Origin: Planctomycetaceae bacterium
GTDB lineage: Bacteria; Planctomycetota; Planctomycetia; Pirellulales; Thermoguttaceae
Assembly: GCA_031276415.1 (NCBI GenBank)
Contig: JAISNF010000638.1
Span: forward strand, 1 to 14,678
Length of the DNA: 14,678 nucleotides
Reading direction: 5' to 3'
The position numbers and the translations under genes are program-made. This document shows, in pieces, positions 1 to 7,010 of the stretch. The notes below the pieces were generated by a model. That model was not told where the DNA came from and did no database searches. It saw nothing but the letters and a program-made list of their open reading frames with translations. How positions within the stretch are numbered: position 1 is the first letter of the stretch; every line of letters starts with the position of its first letter.

Positions 1-6
1 ATCCCG

Positions 7-714
7 ATGAATGGTAAATTGTACGGTATTGGAACCGGTCCCGGAGATTCGGAACTGCTGACGTTGAAAGCGATACGAATTATCAGACAATGCGGAGTTG
101 TTGCTGTTCCCGCTGTTGAGAGTAATGATCGGACGGCGTTTTCGGTTGTCGAACAATATTTGACGGGAAAAAGAATTTTAGAATGCCGTTTTTCAATGGA
201 ACAGAATGAAGAAAAAAGGAAACGGCAACGGATTTTGGTTGCGGATGAAATTTGTACAGTTTTAGAATCGGGAACCTCCGTCGGATTTGTTACGCTTGGT
301 GATCCGTCGGTTTATTCCACTTATTGTTACGTTGATAAACTCGTTTCCTCACGAGGTTTTGAAACGGAAATAATTCCCGGTGTTACGTCATATTCGGCAG
401 TTGCCGCCTTGCTGAATATTCCGCTTTGCGAAGGAAATCAACCGTTACAAATTATTCCGGCGGGTTGCGGAGAAAAAATTGAAGATTGGATCGATTTACC
501 CGGTAACAAAATTATTATGAAAGCGGGAAAAAATTTACGGCAAATTTTGAACATGCTGGAACGGCATGGATTATCCGAACAAACAAAAATCGTTTCACGT
601 TGTACAATGACGGGGCAACAAATTTTTGAAACGATTAGCGAGTTTAATCAAAACGGTAAAACGGATCAGGCAGGATATTTTTCTGTCATTTTCGTCAGGG
701 AGAACAAAAAATGA
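7..714 (+). CDS. cbiL: Cobalt-factor II / precorrin-2 C20-methyltransferase (CbiL)
   Basis: CbiL transfers a methyl group from S-adenosylmethionine to C20 of the cobalt-sirohydrochlorin ring, the first methylation committed to the corrin branch; it is a soluble enzyme. The protein has the tetrapyrrole methylase fold signs: the N-terminal glycine loop GTGPGD (residues 9-14), GDPSVYSTY (98-106), which is characteristic of the CbiL/CobI branch, and the IPGVTSYSA segment (about 123-131). At 235 aa it is full length for the family. Bases 7-10 read ATGA, so the start may overlap the TGA of a preceding gene outside the window, which would make cbiL an internal operon gene. Its own stop overlaps the cbiF start by four bases. 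Cobalt-early use is inferred from the CbiG, CbiX and CbiH neighbours, because CbiL and aerobic CobI look alike. Confidence 0.93.
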   Translation: MNGKLYGIGTGPGDSELLTLKAIRIIRQCGVVAVPAVESNDRTAFSVVEQYLTGKRILECRFSMEQNEEKRKRQRILVADEICTVLESGTSVGFVTLGDPSVYSTYCYVDKLVSSRGFETEIIPGVTSYSAVAALLNIPLCEGNQPLQIIPAGCGEKIEDWIDLPGNKIIMKAGKNLRQILNMLERHGLSEQTKIVSRCTMTGQQIFETISEFNQNGKTDQAGYFSVIFVRENKK

Positions 715-1475
715 TTTACTTTGTAGGCGCAGGTCCCGGAGACAAAGAACTGTTAACAATCAAAGGAGCCAGAATTTTGTTACAGGCGGATTGTATCATT
801 TATGCGGGTTCTTTAGTCAATACCGATTTGTTGGAAGGAACAAAAAAAAGTTGCGATATTTATGATAGTTCAAAATTGACGCTTGAAGAAGTAATGAATA
901 TTATGTTACAACATGAAAAGAATCGACAAATTACTGTGCGGCTTCACACCGGAGACCCTAGTATTTATGGGGCTGTCCGCGAACAGGTTGACTGGTTACG
1001 GAAATTAAATATACGATACGAAATCATTCCCGGCGTGAGTTCGTTTTCCGCAGCGGCGGCTGTGTTGGGCATGGAATATACGTTACCGGGTATTAGCCAA
1101 ACGGTTATTTTGACCCGAATGGAAGGGCGAACTCCTGTTCCGCCGAAAGAATCAATTTGCGAACTTGCTAAAATACAAACTTCAATGGTTATTTTTCTCA
1201 GCGGCAACCGATTATCGGAACTTTCCGCACAGTTATTGGCGGGCGGATATGCAGAAGATACTCCGGCGGCAATTGTGTATAAAGTTACATGGTCAGATGA
1301 AATTGTTATAAAAACTACTGTCGGCAAACTTAATGACGCCGGAAAAGAAAATAATATTACGCGAACAGTTTTAATTTTGGTTGGTCGTTTTTTGGGCGAT
1401 TCTTATGATCGTTCCCAACTTTATCATCCTGAATTTACGCACGGATATCGAACCGGAGGGCAAGATCATGTTTAG
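711..1475 (+). CDS. cbiF: Cobalt-precorrin-4 C11-methyltransferase (CbiF)
   Basis: CbiF methylates C11 of cobalt-precorrin-4 with S-adenosylmethionine to give cobalt-precorrin-5A. Family evidence is the GAGPGD loop (residues 6-11), YAGSLVN shortly after it (a CbiF/CobM signature), HTGDPSIYGA (79-88) and IPGVSSFSAAAAVLG from about residue 106, followed by QTVILTR. The 254 aa length fits. The start is supported by AGGGAG at 697-702, eight bases before the ATG, and by a 4-base ATGA overlap with cbiL. The 3' end overlaps cbiG by eight bases. The gene ends in TAG, which shows that TAG is an ordinary stop here; that matters for the TAG at codon 2 of the DUF1559 gene. Related methylases CbiH, CbiL and CobA are in the same window, and the HTGDPSIYGA and YAGSL motifs separate this one from them. 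Confidence 0.94.
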   Translation: MIYFVGAGPGDKELLTIKGARILLQADCIIYAGSLVNTDLLEGTKKSCDIYDSSKLTLEEVMNIMLQHEKNRQITVRLHTGDPSIYGAVREQVDWLRKLNIRYEIIPGVSSFSAAAAVLGMEYTLPGISQTVILTRMEGRTPVPPKESICELAKIQTSMVIFLSGNRLSELSAQLLAGGYAEDTPAAIVYKVTWSDEIVIKTTVGKLNDAGKENNITRTVLILVGRFLGDSYDRSQLYHPEFTHGYRTGGQDHV

Positions 1476-2487
1476 ATTATTTCTCATGTCATTCACTCCC
1501 AATGGCGATAAACTTGCAAAACGTATTGCGGAAAAATTACGCAAAGATTCACAATTTGTTCTCCATCATAAAAGAGTCAAACGACTTGCAGATTATATTG
1601 TTTCAATTTTTAAGAAGGGTCATATTCTTGTTTTTATAGGAGCAGCCGGAATTGCGGTACGGGCGATTGCTCCGCTGTTACAAAATAAAATGACCGATCC
1701 GGCGGTTATCGTTATTGACGAAACAGGACGTTACGTTATTCCATTATTATCGGGACATGTCGGCAGAGCAAATCATTTTGCGGAACAAATCGCCACACTT
1801 ATTGACGCTATTCCCGTATTGACTACGGCAACCGATGTGAACGACGTTTTTGCCGTTGATACTTTTGCGGTAGAAAAAGGTTACGTTATAATTAATCCGA
1901 AAATGATTAAAGAAATATCGTTGCAACTATTGAAAAAACGGAACGTCGGACTAACAAGCGAATTTGAAATAACCGGTCAGCCGCCCAATCATGTTATTAT
2001 TAAGAATAAAGGAATCATCGGTATTTATATTGGTACGAAATCAAATTACAATCCCTTTACCCGAACACTTCATCTGTTACCAAAATGTTTTCATATCGGT
2101 ATTGGAACTGTACGAAATATCGCCTTTCAAAAACTAAATGATTTTTTTCAAAAGACATTAAAGGAACAAAATATTGCCGTTGAATGGATCGGTAGCCTTT
2201 CGTCAATTGATTTGAAAAAGAACGAAAAAGCAATTCTCAAACTGGCGAATTATTATAACATTCCGTTTCATACATATCCGGCAGAGAAATTGCGGCAGTT
2301 GGAAAACTTGTTTTCTTGTTCAGAATTTGTTCACTCGGTAACCGGTGTCGGCAATATTTGTGAAACATCCGCTTATCTCGCCTCGAAACACGGTAAAATC
2401 ATCATGAGTAAAACCGTCAATGCCGGAATCACTCTTGCAATTGCCAAAGAAAATTGGAAAGTTTGTTTTGATAAATCGCAACATTAA
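1468..2487 (+). CDS. cbiG: Cobalt-precorrin-5A hydrolase (CbiG)
   Basis: CbiG opens the delta-lactone of cobalt-precorrin-5A and releases the excised C20 carbon as acetaldehyde, a step specific to the anaerobic pathway. The N-terminal and central domains show GAAGIAVRAIAP, KMTDPAVIVIDETGRYV and LLSGHVGRANHFAEQIA, all typical of CbiG. The C-terminal domain starts near HIGIGT (residues 209-214) and includes VTGVGNICETSAYLAS. Although the frame is open from 1381 inside cbiF, the start at 1468 is chosen because GGAGGG (1455-1460) lies seven bases upstream and the protein then begins in the usual way (MFRLFLMSF); this gives 339 aa. Two small departures from the family as I recall it: the C-terminal glycine motif usually reads GIGCR/K and here has Thr214 instead of Cys, and GHxGGAN reads GHVGRAN. 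Everything else is intact, so the gene is probably functional. Confidence 0.92.
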   Translation: MFRLFLMSFTPNGDKLAKRIAEKLRKDSQFVLHHKRVKRLADYIVSIFKKGHILVFIGAAGIAVRAIAPLLQNKMTDPAVIVIDETGRYVIPLLSGHVGRANHFAEQIATLIDAIPVLTTATDVNDVFAVDTFAVEKGYVIINPKMIKEISLQLLKKRNVGLTSEFEITGQPPNHVIIKNKGIIGIYIGTKSNYNPFTRTLHLLPKCFHIGIGTVRNIAFQKLNDFFQKTLKEQNIAVEWIGSLSSIDLKKNEKAILKLANYYNIPFHTYPAEKLRQLENLFSCSEFVHSVTGVGNICETSAYLASKHGKIIMSKTVNAGITLAIAKENWKVCFDKSQH

Positions 2488-2503
2488 AGGGGAACTTGAT
2501 TTG

Positions 2504-3241
2504 ATGAAAATTTATGCAGTAGGAATCGGACCGGGTGACAAAAATTATATGGCACCGCAGGCGGAGAAAATCATTTCCGATTGCGATGTGATTATCGGTT
2601 ACACGTCCTATCTGAAACTGATTCCTGATTTAGTTACAGGAAAAGAAATTATTGAAACAGGAATGAAAAGTGAAACGGCGCGGTGTGAAAAAGCGTTTCA
2701 AAAAGCGAAACTCGGAAAAAAAGTTGCAGTTATTTCAAGCGGAGATGCAGGAATTTACGGAATGGCATCGTTACTCATGGAAATGTCGGAAAATGAAACA
2801 GATATTGAAATTGAAATTGTACCGGGAATTACTGCGGCAATTGCCGCTGCCGCATTGCTGGGTGCGCCACTGGCAAACGATTTTGCAGTTGTTAGTTTGA
2901 GCGATCTGCTCACGTCATGGTCAACAATAAAAAAACGTTTGGAAGCGGCGGCGTTGGGTGATTTTGTCGTTTGCCTTTACAATCCGGGAAGTAAAAATCG
3001 TACAGATTCACTGCGGCTTGCCTGTGAAATATTATTGAAACATAAAAATCCTCAAACACAATGCGGTTATGTTCGGAACGCTTTACGAAATAACCGTCAA
3101 TATCATTTATGTTCGTTACAAGAATTGTCCGCTATCCATGTCGATATGCTGACAATCGTGATTGTCGGAAATTCCGATACAAAACAAATTCATGGGAAAT
3201 TAGTTACAACAAGAGGTTATCACATTGAAAGAAAAAATTAA
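2504..3241 (+). CDS. cbiH: Cobalt-precorrin-3 C17-methyltransferase, ring contracting (CbiH)
   Basis: CbiH methylates C17 and drives contraction of the macrocycle, giving the delta-lactone intermediate that CbiF and CbiG then process. It carries GIGPGD (residues 7-12), a GYTSYLKLI segment, SSGDAGIYGMA (about 78-88), VPGITAAIAAAALLGAPL, and YNPGSKNRTD. The last two, with the C-terminal TTRGYH, separate CbiH/CobJ from the other methylases. The start is set at ATG 2504, giving 245 aa. A GGGGA run at 2489-2493 lies ten bases upstream, and TTG 2501 is a possible alternative with closer spacing. A start at 2420 inside cbiG would add 28 residues with no family match. The gap to cbiG is 16 bases. There is no fused ferredoxin or cbiG domain of the kind seen in some larger CbiH proteins. 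Confidence 0.93.
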   Translation: MKIYAVGIGPGDKNYMAPQAEKIISDCDVIIGYTSYLKLIPDLVTGKEIIETGMKSETARCEKAFQKAKLGKKVAVISSGDAGIYGMASLLMEMSENETDIEIEIVPGITAAIAAAALLGAPLANDFAVVSLSDLLTSWSTIKKRLEAAALGDFVVCLYNPGSKNRTDSLRLACEILLKHKNPQTQCGYVRNALRNNRQYHLCSLQELSAIHVDMLTIVIVGNSDTKQIHGKLVTTRGYHIERKN

Positions 3242-3292
3242 AGTTACGACAAAATTTGGGATTGACACAAAAACTGATTGGAGTTACAAATA

Positions 3293-4594
3293 ATGAATGT
3301 CCTCATTTTCGGCGGTACAGCAGAATCGGGAAAACTTGCAACCGTGCTTGCTAATCATAACGTGAACGTAACACTTATTGTTGCAACAGACTACGCTAAA
3401 AATCTTTTCACCGAACCGCTTCATTTTACCGTTATCGCACAACGACTTGACGAAACGGAAATGACACGTTACATAAAAACACACTCGTTTGATTATGTTA
3501 TTGACGCAACACATCCTTATGCTGATTTGGCAACACAAAATATTTCTTCGGCATGTCGTAATGTTAATGTGCAATATTTAAGACTTTTGCGAAGTGAAAG
3601 CGTTAAAAATCCTTATGTTACATACGTTAGCCGTCCTGATGATGCGGTTGATTTACTAAATTGTGAAACAGGAAATATTCTTTTTACCATTGGCAGTAAG
3701 GAACTGGAACATTTTATTAAAGTGAAAAATTTTGCGTCAAGAAGTTTCGTAAGAATTCTTCCGATGACGGATTCGCTTAACAAAACGATTGACTTAGGAT
3801 TTCGTAACTCAAATATTATTTGTATTCAAGGTGCTGTCAGTGAAGAGATGAATACGGCAATGATTAATATGACTCAAGCCCAATTTTTAGTAACAAAAGA
3901 TTCCGGTACAATCGGCGGGTTTGATACAAAAATCACCGCCGCAAAACAATGCGGTTGTCGTGTAATCGTTCTTATGCGACCAAAACAAGAAACCGGATTT
4001 TCCTATGCGGAATTATTGGATTACTTTCATATTAAAGAAAATATTGTATCCGATAAGAATCAAAATTCTCAATCTGTTGCGAATATAAATTCGTTATTAA
4101 AACCAGTTGAGCGGGAACAAAACCGGCATGATTTTTTTCCGCTTTTTATTGATTTGTGCAACAAAAACATACTTGTTGTCGGCGGTGGTAATATAGCGCA
4201 ACGCCGAATTGAAATATTATATTCTTTTGGTGCAATAATAAAAATGATTTCGCCTTCGATTACAAAAGAATTACAAAAAATGGTTCAACAACAGTCCATT
4301 CTTTTTGTTAATAAAAAGTACGAAAAAAGCGATATTGATCATTTTCATCCTTTATTGATAATCGCCGCCACTGATAATCGTGAGGTGAATCGTCGTATTT
4401 CGCAAGATGCGAAAGAAAAAGGTATTTTTGTTATTGTTTCCGATTGCAAAAATGAATGTAACTGTTATTTCCCTGCAATTATGGAAAATGAAGCCTTTTT
4501 AGCAGGTCTTGTTTCAAAAAAAGGTGATCATCACGCAGTGCGTATTAAGGCGGAACAAATTCGTGAATTATTGAACAACAATAGTAACCATTAA
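3293..4594 (+). CDS. cbiJ: Fusion: cobalt-precorrin-6A reductase (CbiJ) + precorrin-2 dehydrogenase (SirC/CysG-N-like)
   Basis: This 433 aa protein joins two nucleotide-dependent redox enzymes from distant steps of the pathway. Residues 1 to about 247 are CbiJ, which reduces cobalt-precorrin-6A: GGTAESGKLA (7-16), DATHPYA (71-77), and TKDSGTIGGFDTKITAAK followed by VLMRP. After a low-complexity linker (about 250-285), residues from about 286 to the end resemble the NAD-binding part of precorrin-2 dehydrogenase (Met8p, SirC, CysG N-terminus): VVGGGNIAQRR (295-305), an IAATDNREVNRRI segment, and SDCKNECNCYFPAI (383-396). Asp384 sits where I would place the catalytic Asp. This domain would oxidise precorrin-2 to sirohydrochlorin, the substrate of CbiX. 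Three cysteines (385, 389, 391) beside that Asp are unusual. ATG 3293 has GGAG (3280-3283) nine bases upstream; a TTG at 3278 would remove that spacing. Confidence 0.87.
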   Translation: MNVLIFGGTAESGKLATVLANHNVNVTLIVATDYAKNLFTEPLHFTVIAQRLDETEMTRYIKTHSFDYVIDATHPYADLATQNISSACRNVNVQYLRLLRSESVKNPYVTYVSRPDDAVDLLNCETGNILFTIGSKELEHFIKVKNFASRSFVRILPMTDSLNKTIDLGFRNSNIICIQGAVSEEMNTAMINMTQAQFLVTKDSGTIGGFDTKITAAKQCGCRVIVLMRPKQETGFSYAELLDYFHIKENIVSDKNQNSQSVANINSLLKPVEREQNRHDFFPLFIDLCNKNILVVGGGNIAQRRIEILYSFGAIIKMISPSITKELQKMVQQQSILFVNKKYEKSDIDHFHPLLIIAATDNREVNRRISQDAKEKGIFVIVSDCKNECNCYFPAIMENEAFLAGLVSKKGDHHAVRIKAEQIRELLNNNSNH

Positions 4595-4616
4595 CCAATT
4601 TCAAAACGATAATCAA

Positions 4617-5345
4617 ATGAAAGTAACACTTATTGGTGCTGGACCCGGTGATGCGGAATTGATGACCATCAAAGGATTAAATCGGTTAAAAGAAGCCGAT
4701 GTTGTTCTTTATGATCGGCTTGTCGGGGAAGATATTATTTCGATGATTCCTGATACAGTTGAAAAAATTTGTGTCGGAAAACATGCCGGTAAACATCCGA
4801 TTTCGCAGGATGAAATCGCTTCTCTGTTGATTTCCAAAGCCAAACTTGGATTGCATGTTGTCCGGTTGAAGGGCGGTGATCCTTTTGTATTCGGACGCGG
4901 CGGTGAGGAACTTGAAATTTTGCACAAAAATAATATTCCCTTTGAAGTGATTCCCGGAATTTCGTCGTCTATTGCCGCAGGAATTTATGCGGGAATACCT
5001 TTAACGCATCGGGATTACTCTTCGTCGCTGCATATTGTTACAGGACATGCTAAAAAAAACGGAGAACTCGATATTGATTTCAAACGTCTCGCGGGATTAA
5101 ACGGTACACTTATTATTTTGATGGGCATTGCGTCGTTGAAAAAAATTTGTACAGGTTTTCTCGAAGCCGGTATGGACGGACAAATCCCAGCCGCCATCAT
5201 CGAAAACGCTACATTAAAAACTCAACGTAAATTCGTCGGAACTTTAGAAACACTTTTTGAATTGTCGCAACAAAATCACGTCGTTTCACCGTCTGTTGTA
5301 ATTATCGGAACAGTATGCGCCTTGTCGGAGAAATTGAGCACATAA
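4617..5345 (+). CDS. cobA: Uroporphyrinogen-III C-methyltransferase (SUMT, CobA)
   Basis: SUMT adds methyl groups at C2 and C7 of uroporphyrinogen III to make precorrin-2, the branch point towards siroheme and cobalamin. The protein shows GAGPGD (residues 7-12), VLYDRLV, VRLKGGDPFVFGRGGEE (about 81-97), the best single SUMT signature, and GIPLTHRDYSSSLHIVTGH. At 242 aa it is a stand-alone SUMT: there is no C-terminal uroporphyrinogen-III synthase (HemD) domain, and the N-terminal dehydrogenase half found in CysG is instead attached to the upstream CbiJ. It lies 22 bases after cbiJ and no good Shine-Dalgarno is visible, so translation may depend on coupling or on a weak start. The 105-base gap that follows is the largest gap inside the operon and holds a candidate promoter. 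Confidence 0.95.
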   Translation: MKVTLIGAGPGDAELMTIKGLNRLKEADVVLYDRLVGEDIISMIPDTVEKICVGKHAGKHPISQDEIASLLISKAKLGLHVVRLKGGDPFVFGRGGEELEILHKNNIPFEVIPGISSSIAAGIYAGIPLTHRDYSSSLHIVTGHAKKNGELDIDFKRLAGLNGTLIILMGIASLKKICTGFLEAGMDGQIPAAIIENATLKTQRKFVGTLETLFELSQQNHVVSPSVVIIGTVCALSEKLST

Positions 5346-5390
5346 TATTGTAACTTGATATTTAGTAACAAGTTTATCGGATACGATATT

Positions 5391-5420
5391 TTGTTGTATT
5401 TAAGTTATTAACATTATAAT
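5391..5420 (+). promoter_or_regulatory. Candidate internal promoter upstream of cbiX
   Basis: TTGTTG (5391-5396) and a perfect TATAAT (5415-5420) are separated by 18 bases in the 105-base gap between cobA and cbiX. The distance to the cbiX start leaves room for a short leader of about 25 bases with a strong AAGGAG. The region is AT-rich, so a chance -10 match is possible. A weak 6-bp inverted repeat (AACTTG/CAAGTT, about 5351-5373) without a T-run precedes it and is not a convincing terminator. Confidence 0.45.
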
Positions 5421-5436
5421 ATTACAATAATAAAGA

Positions 5437-5442
5437 AAGGAG
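5437..5442 (+). promoter_or_regulatory. Strong Shine-Dalgarno of cbiX
   Basis: AAGGAG ends eight bases before the ATG at 5451 and is among the best ribosome binding sites in the window. It fixes the cbiX start and fits independent expression of the downstream half of the operon. Confidence 0.7.
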
Positions 5443-5450
5443 TTAGGAAA

Positions 5451-5807
5451 ATGAGAGGTATTTTGGTAGTGGCTCACGGAAGCCGTATTAAGGAAACAGA
5501 AGAAGTCTTGATTTCACTTTTAAATATGGTGAAACAAAAAATACCTGAATTTTGTATCGAATATGCTTTTATGGAATTTAGCGATAAAACATTGGAAAAA
5601 GGCATTGCTGCGCTTGCGGAGAAAAAAGTTTCAGAAATAAAGGTTGTCCCTTATTTTCTTTTTTCAGGGATTCATTTGAAAGAAGATATTCCTAATATGA
5701 TCAAGCAATGTATGATGCAATATCCTGAAATTAAGGTCATCATGGGGCAATCACTGGGAATTGATTATCGTCTTGCCGATATTCTTGCGGATCGTATCAA
5801 GGAGTAA
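5451..5807 (+). CDS. cbiX: Sirohydrochlorin cobaltochelatase, short form (CbiX-S)
   Basis: CbiX inserts Co(II) into sirohydrochlorin without ATP, the cobalt-early metal insertion step. At 118 aa this is the short, single-domain form that works as a homodimer, best known from archaea; long bacterial CbiX proteins carry two such domains. The N-terminus reads VVAHGSR with His9, and FSGIHLKEDIP places His75; these match the two active-site histidines known for archaeal CbiX-S (near positions 10 and 74). VVPYFLFSG is also typical. There is no His-rich C-terminal tail. The gene has a strong AAGGAG and possibly its own promoter, and ends six bases before cbiE-cbiT. The related ferrochelatase SirB cannot be excluded from sequence alone, but the cobalamin context favours cobalt. 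Confidence 0.88.
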   Translation: MRGILVVAHGSRIKETEEVLISLLNMVKQKIPEFCIEYAFMEFSDKTLEKGIAALAEKKVSEIKVVPYFLFSGIHLKEDIPNMIKQCMMQYPEIKVIMGQSLGIDYRLADILADRIKE

Positions 5808-5813
5808 TTTCTG

Positions 5814-7010
5814 ATGAAAAAATTATTTATTGTCGGTTTCGGAGTTGGACACGATGATTTTCGAACAAAAAAAGCCGTCGATGTTATTCGATCAGCCGAT
5901 AGAGTTTTGACGCTTTCACGGTTTTATAAAAATGATCCCGCTGTCGAATATGTTGATTTGTCCGAATTGATGCAACAATTAAACACTCCGCGTTCAGAAA
6001 CAACAGCGGTTCTTGTCGGCGGAGATTGCTGTTTTTTCAGTATTACGCGAAAACTTGTACAAGAATTTTCAAATTTGTACGAAATTGAGTTGGTCAACGG
6101 AATCAGCAGTGTCCAATATTTTAGTGCAAAAATTGCGGTTCCGTATGATGACGCAAAACTGATTAGTGTACATGGAAGAAAAGAATATATTGTTGCACAA
6201 ACAGCATATAACAGAAAAATTTTTGTACTGACCGGCGGACAATACAAAGCACATGATTTATGCAGAATTTTGCACGAAAACGGTTTAACCGATGTGAAAA
6301 TTCAGATTGGCGAAAAGTTGTCCTGTTCGGAAGAGAAAATTGTTACAGGAACGCCGGCAACATTGAAGGATTTAATTTTTGACGATTTATCGGTCATGTA
6401 CATCGAAAACGAATCGGCACAAATTCCGTCGATACCTGTTTGTGATGCTGATTTTATTCGCGGTCAGGTGCCAATGACTAAAGAAGAAATACGATGTCTT
6501 GCCCTTAGAAAACTCGCAATACAGCCGGAAGATATTTTGTACGATATTGGAGCGGGAACCGGTTCCATGTCGGTGGAAATGGCGCATTGCGCATTTGAAG
6601 GAGTTGTTTACGCCATTGAAAAAAATGAGGCGGCTCTTGATTTGATTAAACATAACAGAATTAAACACGGTGCTTTCAATATTATTGTTATAAAAACTCT
6701 GGCTCCCGAACATTTTTCGCAACTTCCTATTCCTGACAAAGTATTTATCGGCGGAAGTTCGGGAAATATTGATACAATTGTTAAAACATTGGTTGAAATG
6801 AATCCGAAAATTAAAATCGTTGCTAATATTATTTCTCTGCAAAATCTGAATCAAATTCTCAATGCCTATCTGTCCTGCGGATTAAATGAAACGGAAACAA
6901 TTTGTGTTAATATTGCAAAGTCGAAGAAAATCGGAAGTTACGATATAATGACGGCACAAAATCCGGTTTATATTGTTACTGGAATGCGGAGGGAATTATG
7001 CGAATCATGA
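5814..7010 (+). CDS. cbiET: Cobalt-precorrin-7 C5- / precorrin-6B C15-methyltransferase, CbiE-CbiT fusion (CobL-like)
   Basis: The 398 aa protein fuses CbiE (residues 1 to about 200, C5 methylation) to CbiT (about 205-398, C15 methylation with decarboxylation of the C12 acetate), the same architecture as aerobic CobL. CbiE evidence: VGFGVGHDDF at the N-terminus, VNGISSVQYFSAKIAVPYDD and SVHGR. CbiT evidence: PMTKEEIRCLALRKL from residue 220, the class I methyltransferase motif DIGAGTGS (244-251) and KVFIGGSSGNI. The CbiE glycine motif differs from the common GIGPGD, and the SGDPGFF motif reads GGDCCFF, so this half has drifted. AAGGAG at 5799-5804 lies nine bases before the start, and the 3' end overlaps cbiA by 13 bases. 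Confidence 0.9.
   Translation: MKKLFIVGFGVGHDDFRTKKAVDVIRSADRVLTLSRFYKNDPAVEYVDLSELMQQLNTPRSETTAVLVGGDCCFFSITRKLVQEFSNLYEIELVNGISSVQYFSAKIAVPYDDAKLISVHGRKEYIVAQTAYNRKIFVLTGGQYKAHDLCRILHENGLTDVKIQIGEKLSCSEEKIVTGTPATLKDLIFDDLSVMYIENESAQIPSIPVCDADFIRGQVPMTKEEIRCLALRKLAIQPEDILYDIGAGTGSMSVEMAHCAFEGVVYAIEKNEAALDLIKHNRIKHGAFNIIVIKTLAPEHFSQLPIPDKVFIGGSSGNIDTIVKTLVEMNPKIKIVANIISLQNLNQILNAYLSCGLNETETICVNIAKSKKIGSYDIMTAQNPVYIVTGMRRELCES

Noticed and set aside
965..1327. Minus-strand ORF of 120 codons opposite cbiF
   Set aside because: It is a shadow of a well-supported gene and shows no domain or plausible start.
1381..1467. N-terminal extension of CbiG from 1381
   Set aside because: The extension lies within cbiF, has no family match, and a strong GGAGGG precedes ATG 1468.
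2420..2503. N-terminal extension of CbiH from 2420
   Set aside because: It is in the end of cbiG and would put 28 unrelated residues before the glycine loop that normally starts at residue 7.
5351..5373. Inverted repeat AACTTG/CAAGTT after cobA as a terminator
   Set aside because: Only 6 bp, an 11-base loop and no T-run follow it.
6387..6854. Minus-strand ORF of 155 codons opposite cbiT
   Set aside because: Asn/Phe/Arg-rich translation typical of an antisense shadow; it lies wholly opposite the conserved CbiT domain.
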